Source: Symsagittifera roscoffensis (lineage: Eukaryota > Xenacoelomorpha > Acoela > Convolutidae). From it: a DNA stretch of 64,000 nt. The notes under the pieces are model-generated. The model did no database searches, was not told the DNA's origin, and worked only from the letters and a program-made list of their open reading frames with translations. Location: the NCBI RefSeq assembly GCF_963678635.1, contig NC_087065.1, positions 41,915,430-41,979,429 of the forward strand, written 5' to 3'. Below are positions 54,200-64,000 of this stretch, piece after piece (positions within the stretch are counted from its first letter, which is position 1; every line of letters begins with the position of its first letter). The translations under genes were made by a program, and so were the position numbers.

Positions 54200-55900
54200 A
54201 CCGATAAAAACAACACTTGTCATTTTCCTTAAATCAGCTGTAAATTAAATAACATCTTGAAAAAATATTTATTGAATATAAAATACAAATATTGGTTAGT
54301 ATAAAGCATATATCTTAGTTTTTATAAATCATCCTTTCATCCCAGTTTTATCACCTAAAACATAACAGCAAATCTCAAAACATTAACATCATAAAAAACT
54401 AAACACTTAATTTGTTCTTCATTTAAACCTTTACCTAAAAGTTAACAAGGCTTATCCTTGTTTTCATTTAAATTAAATTCACTTAAAATAACAGATCATC
54501 AAAGCTTCCCTTGGATCTTTAAATTAATTTCACTTAAATCACTTAAAGTAAAACAAATTATCTTTATCTAAATACTCAGATCATCAAGGGTTTCCTTGGA
54601 TCTTTAATTCACCTTTATCTCAATTAAATTTCATTTCATTAATTTTATATCCTGATCATCAAGGCTTATCCTTGGATCAAATAGAACAATTTTGTTCTCC
54701 CCCACACATTTAGTAAAGTGTCTAACGACCTCAAACGTCGATTCGCTACCCAACCCTTCCTCAAGACCCAGGACTAATAGAAATTTTTCAATCAAACTAA
54801 CCATTCTAATTAGGATAAACAGTGAAGAACTTCGGTTATTCATCCTTCACTTGACCCCCCCCTCTTACCTGACCCAGGATAATACTTAAACTTAGTAATT
54901 TTAAAATAGTATCTAACGAACTATTTGTGTTCTAATTATACTTGAACCTTGTGGATCGATTTACTATTCTCCAACCCTTGAACACAATCACTACCCCTAA
55001 GTAAGATTAAGTAAGTTAACACCTTAACTTAGACTAGCCACGATAAAGTAAAAATCATTCTTCGAAATCGATGTACGCTTTTCTCTCCAACCCATCAATA
55101 TGACCCAAGTTAAGCTAACTACCAAAAAATTGTAAGAACTAACAGTTTAAGACATTGGAAATCATTAACCTAATTATTGCATCCATCATCCTAAACCTTA
55201 TGTCAAGAGATATTTTAGGAAAAAAAAAAACAATCATGATACACAATTGTTTAATTAACGACAGAAATCACACCACAGAGACAAACAATAGGATACATAA
55301 GAACAAAAAGACAAACACTAAGAAAGAAAATTATTAACAAACAAAAACAAATTATTAGGAAACGATTTTCAAAACGAAGAAACGCAAGTACCAAAAAACT
55401 GAATTTAAAAAGTGAAACAAATTAAATTACAGACACTCCGACAATAGTTGTCCGTAAATGATAGACACCATTTTGAGCACAAAAAAAATAAAGTTTAAGA
55501 CACAAATTGCACGAAAAACCCTCGAAAAACAGGCCAAAAATGGCACAATTTTGAATGGACTTTAGGTCAAAATTTTCAATTTTTTTCGAAAAATTATGAA
55601 ATCCTATTTTGCGAGACGCAAGATCAAGCCTATAAGACCAGATTAGTTAATAAAAGCAGCCCCAGAAGATCAACAGAGAAAAATTTGCGTCCCAACCCAA
55701 ACCTCTGAAATCCACCCAAAAACAAGAAATTTGGACATGTTTTTCCAAATTATTCAAAACTAGAGTAGAAAATCAAAATTCTAAGCATGTTGGGCCCTAG
55801 AGATGACTATTGGCTAGGACTAGGATAAAAAATTAGATGAATACATTTTAAATTGCGCTAGGGAAAATTTTTTTAAGATTTCAATTTAATGAAAAACAAA
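54200..55900 (+). other. LTR element interior, no readable domain
   Basis: Repeated short phrases (GATCATCAAGG near 54500, 54590 and 54655; CTTGGATC) and A/C-rich sequence. I could not find protease, reverse transcriptase or RNase H motifs in any + frame. Confidence 0.5.
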
Positions 55901-55959
55901 GAAAATGCAAAGTGAAAAAAAAAATTGTATGATAACAGAGTTTGAGCGTAGCAGTACTT

Positions 55960-56537
55960 TGCACCCCGATAAACACGCAATGCAACCACCACCGAATACA
56001 TGGACACCTATTTAGTATCATGCAAGGATTGCTTAACATGCCAATCAAACAAAAAGTACACAAGTTTTTTGTCAACCCACTATAAAATCAATATGTTATA
56101 ATCTACCACTACATACCCACGATGAAAATCACTTTCATCATCCACAAATTTTCAAATTAGCTTCCTGTTTACACACACCGAATGGATTTTAAACAGAGCC
56201 AAAAAACACAACAAAAATTACCAGAAAGTAACAAAAAAAATTATTACAAAGACAAAATATTAATTCCCAAATAAATTCCCGATTTACCCCAGCTAAAAAT
56301 TTAAAAGTCGTAACATATGTTTTAATTCCAAATTTTACAATACAAAAAGGAAATTCTAAAAAATTACAACCACTCCAAAGAAGACCGTATCAAATAATTG
56401 ATAAACCCACTGATGTAACATACAAACTTTTAGGCTTAAACAAAAAAAAAATCGTTCAACATCGAAACAATTTTTTACCTTATTACTCAAAAGAGTACGC
56501 ACTTCGAGAACTTAATCAACTATACTCTTTTACATGA
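55960..56537 (+). pseudogene. Integrase remnant: zinc-binding part and GPY/F-like C-terminus
   Basis: At about 55999-56080 a frame reads YMDTYLVSCKDCLTCQSNKK, with the CxxC of the integrase HHCC module. The HPDKHA trace just upstream is in another frame. At about 56285-56537 an uninterrupted frame reads LQPLQRRPYQIIDKPTDVTY, IVQHRNNFLPYY and YALRELNQLY before a TGA, typical of a Gypsy integrase C-terminal module. The catalytic core between them (over 200 residues) is missing, so the protein cannot be active. Confidence 0.75.
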
Positions 56538-56539
56538 CT

Positions 56540-58820
56540 TAAAGACATTCAAAATAAGTCAGAACAACATCAAAATCAAAGCATTGATATGTACCCCATC
56601 TAAAAATAATTAGATAAAAAGGACAAAGAACTTCCCAAACAAATATCAAAAAAATTAGACAACAAAAAAAATCACTCAAACAGAAAGAAAAAATCGAAAA
56701 TTAGAAGAAAAAATTATACCACAAGATCGAAAAGAAAAATCTCCACATAGAAAATCATCGCGACTTTGTAATCAGCCACGAAAAGATTACAAAACATTCA
56801 TCCCGCAATTTAAATTATTAAAGAAAGTTGAATTTCAAAACCACTTTAAATCAATTAACATTTTCACCTCTTGAAGATATTTTTATGGACCGAACATTTT
56901 CTCAAAATTCATGCTGGAAAGCATTAGAACAAACTAGTTCAATTTCAGCCCATAAGAACCTTTCCGAATCAACACCCCATTTTTGACACGACTTCTTTAG
57001 CCGACAAACAATCACCTTCAAGCGTATCTCTAACTATAACTTTAAGACCTCCAGGTCAAAAATAAGCAACTCGCTCAAATTTGACAACTGAAATAAACAA
57101 AACCTCAATATTACGACCCTCCCCTATCAACTAGAACAAAAATCAACAATATTGTCCCAGCTTAGACCTCGAAATACCCTCAAGCAAAAATATTAAATTA
57201 GCCTAAAGAACAAAATCGACATGATCATTTAGCCTAAAGTACAAATAACTCTCAAATACCCCCAATCATCCAATAAATAAAAATAAAACTAGGAAGTCCC
57301 TTAATAGCCCTCCAAACTTCCCCTCACCAAAAATTGCTTAAACCCAACCTACTTGTCAAAAAACCAATAAATAACCCGACCACACTCGAATTGCTTTGGC
57401 CACTTCTCCAAACTAAATACATCATTCGCTTACTAGCTAAACTAATAACATCATCAGAAATAATCCACGACGTTTTTCCCTATGGATTCTTCCCCGACGA
57501 ATAAGGTTAGTACGAATTAAATAAATTATTCTAATAAATTCGAAACAAAACTAACCATTCTTAATAAATGTTTTCTTTTTTTCTTTAGTCTTCACAGGTA
57601 CAATCATCAATCATCTATAAAAAAGAAAAACGAAACAAAAAACAGAAAACTTTTTACAAAAATCATAAATTTAGATGAACCAATTACAATAAATGAAGTA
57701 GTAAAGTTTACCCCCAAAACAGCACTAAATTGATAAATGAACTCTTTTCCCATATGCAATAAATATTCTTAAAATGAAAAAAGTTGATAATTTCAACCCA
57801 CCAAAGAAAGCCGTGAAATTAATAATTTCAAAGAAGTAAATTAATAAAAATTGCCTATAAAATTAAAGCAGTACTAACCTTTTCAAAGACGCTTCTTTGT
57901 AGTTTTAAATTTTCACTCGCCCATAAATTCTATCCAAATTCGCATTGCTCGCCCACAAAAATTTGTTTAAAATAGTGAATTTAACTTTTAACTTTCACTG
58001 AGAATAACTTTAACCAGTTTTAACACATTTAAAACTTTCCTTTAACCCGGTTGGAAAGGAATTATATAACAATCCAAACTAACCAACGCAAGCTTACTAA
58101 ACACTACAAACCACAACCTAACAGCATGACTAAGAAAAGAAAACGCACGGTACCCAAACCGGATTAAAACAAGCTTAGAACTGGATAAATTATTCTCTTT
58201 AAAATAACTGAACTAAAACTAAAACGCTTTTGCGAAAACAATTAACCAAAATCATTACTAAATAACAGAACTAACAAAATTTTATAAAATGTAAATTATA
58301 ATATGCAGTGCATAGATCACGAACAACCACAAGAACGAGCATCCAAAGACTAGACGACGCCATCACACTCAACCTACAGAATGGCTAAAAATAACTGACA
58401 TGCCGCTCACAATCACGACTCATAAAGGATTTAGGGTACGACTTGACTTCGCAGAAAAGGACTTCATTGAATCAGACCAATGACCACCCCGATGTTCAAG
58501 TATACGTACAGATCCGAGTTACAAGCCATCCCCTCCAAACACGATTTTCACGCCATTCCCAAACCAGATCGAAACACAGTTCTACATAACCAATCAAGAA
58601 CAGACGATGATAACAAACCATCTTGAAATCAGATTGAATTCTTAGACAGTCAAAGTCTTTGTCAAACGATAATTAATAACTTCCTATCGATGACTCCAGC
58701 TTCCTGGAACTTTCTTCTCCAAGAACAAAACAGAAAAAGATGCTCGTCAAACAACAACGACCAACATCCATCCTTCATTACAGATAGAAGATCTAAGATT
58801 CAAAAACTCTGTAAAACCCC
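56540..58820 (+). other. LTR element 3' interior, non-coding
   Basis: A-rich on the + strand with dense stops in all frames. An envelope-like gene would sit here in some Gypsy elements, but I see none. A short purine stretch, GGATGGG, precedes the right LTR. Confidence 0.5.
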
Positions 58821-58827
58821 GGATGGG

Positions 58828-59232
58828 TGGAACCAGATATAAACTATATTTATTCTTTGGTTATAAATCGGATATTTTATCACTATAAAATATTTAATAT
58901 TAACCAATCACAATCCATCTAACTATCAACCCACTTATTTGTAAGTGCTGAAATTACTTGTAATTTCAGCACCAGAGCAATTTGAATTAAACTTAGAATA
59001 CAGTTGTTCTCACTCTGGAACTAACTCGCATAAGCCAGTATACTCTAGATCTATTGAGCCTAGCAGAGACTAGTTAAACACCCTGAGACTAGTAGATATA
59101 AGAGTAAGATTAGGATTGGCATTAGACTAAGAAGTTGCACGAATCTATCCGGCCGAAAATAAGATAGCGTGACGAGCAGACGGTGTACCCTATCCGAAAT
59201 TACTCTATGAGTTAGAGATCCATCTTAACTCA
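58828..59232 (+). repeat. Right LTR
   Basis: 405 bp, collinear with the left LTR without indels. Nine substitutions were counted by eye. Confidence 0.93.
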
Positions 59233-59236
59233 TTAG

Positions 59237-59420
59237 GCCTCAATTTTTTAAAGCATCTGTGTACCATAATTTGAGGTCTAAAATTTTGCACTTCACATCC
59301 AAAAATTACATGCCTGCAATTGCAGAGTCTGATAACACCTGTCTGGCAAAATCTTGGTCTGACAACGTATCGATTCCCTAGACTTTAAAAAAAACAGAAA
59401 CATTAAGTCAATGTTTAAAG
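59237..59420. repeat. Old copy of part of the 7.4-kb unit, right of LTR element
   Basis: CCTCAATTTT, ACCATAATTTGAG, AGTCTGATAACACCTGTCTG and GACAACGTATCG match 40590-40735 in order (CCTCAATTTT, ACCTTAATTTGAG, AGTCTGATAACATCTGTCTG, GCAACGCATCG). It continues the copy interrupted at 53402. Confidence 0.7.
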
Positions 59421-59519
59421 TCTCTAAGTCTCTCAACGCCTACTATGTATGATGAAATGATGCAAATTTTTAAAATTTTAAACCTCAGCTAAAATTTTTT
59501 AAACAAATACTGAGTATCT

Positions 59520-61200
59520 GTATTCAGATGTTTTTTATGGCATATTCAGAAAAATTTCAGGGCATTCTTTTGCTACATTTCTTTGAAACTTCATTCTTTT
59601 TTCGAGCTGCATTACAAGATTTCCACTAGTTTTAGTCATCATCTGCCCCTGATATGTTATTTTGAGCAATAGAAAAAAAAACCAATCAAAAAGATATTCG
59701 AACAAGGACAAGGAAAACCAACACCACTTTCTTAACGGCTCTTTCATTGTTTTTTTTTTTCAAAATACTTGGTTTGAAGGGTACAATTTTCTGTTCTGCA
59801 CGCAAAACAACCTTCGGGATTTTTGAAAAACTCCAAAAGTGCCCCAAAGTACAATTTCGGTTTTTTAAATTTTGGCGTAGAAAGGTTTTTTAAGCAAAGA
59901 TGGGTTTTTTCACATTGTTTTGGCAGATTTCATAAAATCAAATTGATCAAAGAAATCGTTTCAGATAGTTTTGGTAAATTGGAAGGAGGTTGTAATCTTT
60001 CATGCGAAAACAGTTACCGAAACTTAATGTCACATAGCAAGGTGAAGATAAATCTTATTAAAGCCCTTTTGGTCACGCTTCAATTTACAGAAAAGATTGT
60101 TTTCCGGGTTTCTGACGTTTTTGATTTAATTTTAATTTAGTTTTGTTAGATTTTTGAATTTAGTCATGACTATTTTCATCCAATTTTGAAGTTAATTTCT
60201 TTTCGCACCCACTAGCTATCTGACTAACTTCTTTACCCAAAAGGTTCTTTTCGGTATTTTCTTATGACATCTTTTTTCTAAAAATTCCTTCTGTGCCAAT
60301 TAATGCTAGCATTGAGAGGGTCGCGCGCCGACCCAAAACGGTTGGATTCCTGGTAAACCGGGTTGTAGTCTCAGTGTTAATCATCAATTTTTCTCCAGTA
60401 TCCCATTGATTGCTATTTTCCAGCACTGATTCATATATATTTCAGAGATTTTTTTACCGCTATGATGCCTTAATGTTTTCGCAGTGATGACTCAGTGACA
60501 AGTCAGAGCTAAAACTAAATAGCTAAGTGACAAGCGAAAATTCTCCAAAAAAAATCAAATTTCTCAAATTGTACAAGAGTATCAAAAAATAGCCCTTAAA
60601 AGTTCAAATAAGGAAAAAGTAAGTAGCGCATAGGTATCCGAAATGCCTACTCAGCTAAAATTTGGGGTTTAGAGCATCAGCAGGGTCGCTGCTTTTAGTT
60701 TATTTCGATAGGTGACGTATCAGCATCAATCGACCGCTTATTTATCGCTACAAAAGTGCTGTGTTATTTCATTGCTTTTTTGTTTCTGAATTTAGTGCTA
60801 AAATTTGCTGAAGTATTATAGATTATTTCTGAATCATGAGTGGTGATTGCAGTTTTTGCTGTTTTCAGGGCTGATTTTTCAGTGAGACATTAACATGGAA
60901 AACACTTTTCAGAAAGCGTCCCAATCGTCGTTTTTTGCCTGCTGTTTTGTTTGAAAATTCAACGCAGACATATTTGAAACAATAGGAACTGTATAACTTT
61001 TGCTAGAGCTCGGAAAATCAATTTAGTCGAGCTAAAAAATGTCGAATTTTTTTTTAGTAGAACTAATTTTGACAATCTGCCCCACCTCCCTTCGTGAAAG
61101 TCTTAGGTCTGTCGGACTCTTAACCATTTTTCACAGGTACGAGTAGTTTAGTTTGAATGACAAAGTCTTTTGAACCACAAAGTCTTTTGTCTTGTTGCTG
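59520..61200. repeat. Diverged direct repeat, right copy
   Basis: Collinear with 50930-52900 (see that entry). Without the LTR element the two copies would be about 2.8 kb apart, so they probably arose as a tandem duplication. Confidence 0.7.
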
Positions 61201-61659
61201 ACTGAAAAATAACCTGGGCCAAGTTTTCAAAATGAGACATGCATCAAAATAAATTTGAGCCATTCTATACTGACGGGTTCAAAGTGACTTTTGAACTAAT
61301 TTATGGTATTCTGACAGGCTGTTGTGTGCAAATTGAAGTTGGTAAACTAATTAGTTCTGCTGATAACAAACTTCTTTGTTTTAATTTCTAAAATTTTCTT
61401 TTCTCACTATCTCTCTAACAAAGTCATCTTGAGTTCAAGAAATAATTAATTTGAAGAAAGCATTAATAGGCGCCTGATTTGCAATTCGTCTAATTCTTCA
61501 GCATGCTTTCGCAGAAAAACGGCAGAGTCTTACAAAAATTGAAATAGAGCAGCCAAGCTTGAAAATATCTTGGTGAAAAGAAATGATTGGAAAAGGACCT
61601 GGAAAGTTCCCTCTACTTTTTATTTCAATCAGATCTTTGGAATTGTACACATACATTTT

Positions 61660-62200
61660 TACTGGCTAGTTTATTGTTCCGACTTTCGATACGAAAGTAA
61701 CGGAATATTTTTCTTTTTTCATTTTCAATTAAGGTCTCTGGAAGTACAGGTACTCAAATTTTCTGAAACACTGAAATTTTTTGCATCATCTTAGTCCAAC
61801 CATTTTTTGCAGTCATCTTTAGTTGTAATGGTTGAAAAGTTCTTACAAACCATCAGAAACTATTATTAGGACCAAGCTTAAACTCTAACCCGCCCAAAGC
61901 AGTGGACCCCATTTTCAAAAAAAAAATCAAAAAGTTGACTTTTTTTAGATCGACCAGAAAAACTTTCTGAGCGCTCCCAGAACACTATAAAGACCCTATA
62001 TTGACAAATTGTTCTGCGCGTTTTTGTCACTTTTTGGAATTTTCTTTGGCAGAAAAGTTGCGTTTTTTTGGCGCTCGATCCTTCTCAAAACTAATATATA
62101 TTTGCGCCAAAGGCGCCCTTAGAAATTTTTTAGAGTTGCTCGCCGAAAATGGATGTCATAAAGTAATACCAAAGGGGACACCCCTTTGATTCATGAGGGG
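61660..62200. repeat. Fragments related to the 7.4-kb unit
   Basis: TTATTGTTCCGACTT and TACGAAAGTAACGGAATATT match about 37725-37765. At 61985-62010 ACTATAAAGACCCTAT matches 34499-34514. CGATCCTTCTCAAAACTA matches about 34561-34578. The order differs from the unit. A 19-bp hairpin, CAAAGGGG-ACA-CCCCTTTG, lies at 62170-62188. Confidence 0.55.
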
Positions 62201-63040
62201 TTCTGGTTACATGATTAGTTTTTCTTTTACCGCCCAGGAAACTTGACTAGGAAAGTAAGATTACGATGCGTAATTTGATTTACGAAACAAAGTAGCGGAC
62301 TTTAAATGGATTTACAGCTCGTTAGTTAATTAAAAAGGAATCAAATGGTTATTTTGATGGATTCCGTCTCAAACTTCATTCATCAGAAGACCCTTACAGT
62401 ATTGTCGACCCCTTTTTTGAGGTAACCTAGTTGGTTAATCGAGCTCTCCCAAAAGACATAAAAGACCGTTTTTTGGCAAAACTTCCCTGTTCTGTCAAAG
62501 AAATGGAGGGAGAAAACCAGCCTAAAATGACTTTTTAGTGACTCAGTGTCAAAACTCTGACAGCTGGTACAAGTAATTCTTCTTATTCAAAAATAAAAGA
62601 ATAAAAAGTTCCCGAGTATAATAATCTCAAAATTAAAACATTAAAATGTGGGAAAGCATTCTCTCCACCGGAGATGATGAACAAATCAAGGTCAAATTAT
62701 AAAAACCAGTTAGAAAATTCGAATTGAATTGTTGCAAATACAACAATGAATCTGAACATTTCACTCAACAGGAAAATTTTTAGTTTTCTACCTTGCTCTT
62801 AATACAGTAATTGATCTTTCTTTTCCCGTCGAGAAGAGTGAATGGGTAATTTTTCAGAAAACGAACTAAAAAAAATTGCACAGGGATCAGCACTGTTGGT
62901 ATGTGTAGAAATATTATGTATAATGGTTAGAAGCAGGCAAGCAAATTACGGTGGTAGGCTAAATTAGAAATAATCCGACGGAATAAATAAATGGTTGTCT
63001 GATATGGAAAAAATGAATAAAATGGCAAAATAGAAACTAA
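62201..63040. other. Non-coding stretch, little recognised
   Basis: A weak match to 34440-34530 at about 62405-62490 (GACCCCTTTTTTGAGG, then CATAAAAGACCG). Nothing else supported. Confidence 0.4.
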
Positions 63041-63044
63041 AGCC

Positions 63045-63050
63045 TTTAAT
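63045..63050 (-). terminator. Candidate polyadenylation signal for the - strand gene
   Basis: ATTAAA on the - strand, about 85 bp beyond the stop codon of the candidate terminal exon. Confidence 0.3.
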
Positions 63051-63132
63051 GAGCATGAATGGGGTTGATGAATGTAAAATAAATACTCAAATTGAGGAAA
63101 ATGTTTTTGAATATGAGTGTTTTGTTTTTGTG

Positions 63133-63340
63133 CTATCCCTGAAAGAATTCGTTAAACTCAACGTTAAGAAACTCGCTGTCCATTTCAAGGTTGTCATCAA
63201 AATCGTCGATAGCCATTCTGAGTGATTGTTTGGTTGAAGAAAGAGAGAGGATGCCTGTTGAAGAGAGTGAGATGACAGCATCCGAATTCGTGTCCTTTGA
63301 GTCTCGGTTGCGGGACTGTGATGCAGCACGATCGGGTCCT
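63133..63340 (-). CDS. Putative last exon of an unidentified - strand gene
   Basis: After an acceptor-like GGATCTGCAG, the - strand frame reads GPDRAASQSRNRDSKDTN, continues through a Ser-rich stretch (SLSSTGILSLSSTKQS) and ends in an acidic tail, MAIDDFDDNLEMDSEF then NVEFNEFFQG, before TAG at 63135-63133. The segment is clearly less AT-rich than its surroundings and has the composition of a disordered acidic C-terminus. I do not recognise the family. The upstream exons would lie at higher coordinates or outside the window. The acceptor has a poor pyrimidine tract, so this remains tentative. Confidence 0.4.
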
Positions 63341-63344
63341 CTGC

Positions 63345-64000
63345 AGATCCAGATTGTTGAAATTTTTTATCTACTACATTTGTATACAGCTTTTTATGTC
63401 AGCTATCTCGTATGACGAAAAATTCACTGTTTTTTTAGTTGACTCAGCGGAGTAAAATCCGATGGAATGGTCAAAAGTATGCACTCCTGTGTTCTGCTCG
63501 CTGTAGGCAATTATTGATTGGGTATGGTCTCAGTGGGGGCTACGCTGATAAGTTCGCTAACCCGTAATAAAACGTTACCTAACCATGTCTCTATGTAGAA
63601 AACCTCCGATAATTCATTCCTAATCACTACAATTTGACGTATTCGAAAGAATTAACATGGATTCGTCGCAAGCTAAATAACACGTGTTGTGAATTACTTT
63701 CTTTGTGCGTGGAGGTTGTCTTATTGTCGGGTTGCGAGGAGAATTCGAAGCCCTTGTTCTTGTGTTGTTATCCAAATCAGCCAGCTCAATGTCTTTTCTG
63801 GTTTTTGGGCCTAATCTTTTGTTTTCCGCGTAGAAGTTAGTTTCTTCTGGTTCATCCGCTTTGTACCTGCTTTGAAAGAAAAGGCATCCTTGACGACGAG
63901 GGTTTTGAGGGAGACTGGTAACCCAATTCGTAACCCTTTTCCAGAGAAATGATTATTTCTCGGAATTATTGTAACCTTGTACCCATCCTCAATCCAGTCA
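63345..64000. other. Right edge, nothing recognised
   Basis: No feature supported. It may be intron of the putative - strand gene. A Cys-rich 68-codon + strand frame at 63634-63840 has no recognised domain. Confidence 0.35.

Larger units (their letters stand above)
53407..59232 (+). mobile_element. LTR retrotransposon, 5.8 kb, Gypsy-like, coding region decayed
   Basis: Two 405-bp direct terminal repeats (53407-53811 and 58828-59232) begin TGGAACC and end CTCA. The target duplication is TTAG (53403-53406 and 59233-59236). A tRNA primer-site candidate, TGGTGCGACC, lies 2 bp inside the left LTR. The + strand interior is A-rich, as in many retroelement coding strands, but has no intact gag or pol. 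Only integrase traces at about 55960-56537 can be read. The LTRs differ at about nine positions by my count, roughly 2 percent. Confidence 0.9.

Noticed and set aside
1-64000. A novel multi-gene defence or biosynthetic system
   Set aside because: Only NELFB, PARPBP, one tentative exon and mobile-element genes are supported. Nothing suggests a functional cluster beyond the possible NELFB-PARPBP transcription unit.

Overview
This is a strongly AT-rich animal nuclear DNA window. Coding sequence is split by GT-AG introns. Two recognisable protein-coding genes, both on the + strand, are spread over about 26 kb, and nearly everything else is repetitive DNA. The organism cannot be named from the sequence. 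The two gene families (NELF-B and PARPBP/PARI), the tRNA-derived retroposons and the MULE, Gypsy and LINE remnants fit an invertebrate metazoan with a repeat-rich genome.

Layout. 1-5.9 kb holds no gene I can support: a diverged inverted repeat at about 0.8-1.8 kb, a retroposon copy at 2.0-2.95 kb, a TTTA-rich array with a 305-bp repeat (3.2-4.1 kb) and a 75-bp minisatellite with a 304-bp higher-order unit (4.2-5.4 kb). 6130-24194 is NELFB in five exons; joined, they give 581 residues. Its third intron (11.5 kb) holds retroposons, a Mutator-like element with a frameshifted FLYWCH-type transposase, and a decayed Gypsy-type element. Its fourth intron holds a second, internally deleted Mutator-like element. 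24707-32237 is PARPBP (PARI) in two exons, about 690 residues ending in a PCNA-binding PIP box. Its intron carries a minisatellite of the same family as one in NELFB intron 2, plus two tRNA-derived retroposons.

32.5-63.0 kb is a gene-free repeat region. It has a tandem duplication of a 7.4-kb unit (33868-41219 and 41219-48632). A LINE reverse-transcriptase fragment on the - strand abuts its right edge. Two diverged direct repeats follow (about 50.9-52.9 and 59.5-61.2 kb). Between them sits a 5.8-kb LTR retrotransposon (53407-59232) with 405-bp LTRs and a 4-bp target duplication. Its left and right flanks are older copies of sequence found in the 7.4-kb unit. At 63133-63340 the - strand has a plausible last coding exon of an unidentified gene running into the window from the right.

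How the genes relate: NELF-B is a subunit of the complex that holds RNA polymerase II paused near promoters. PARPBP is a nuclear PCNA partner that restrains homologous recombination. They lie head to tail with only about 0.5 kb between the NELFB stop and the PARPBP start, so co-transcription is possible but not shown. I found no undescribed multi-gene system. The most unusual signals are in the repeats: modular tRNA-headed retroposons sharing a 3' domain, a Mutator-like element with iterated terminal repeats, higher-order satellite structure, and a young-looking LTR element with no usable pol gene.
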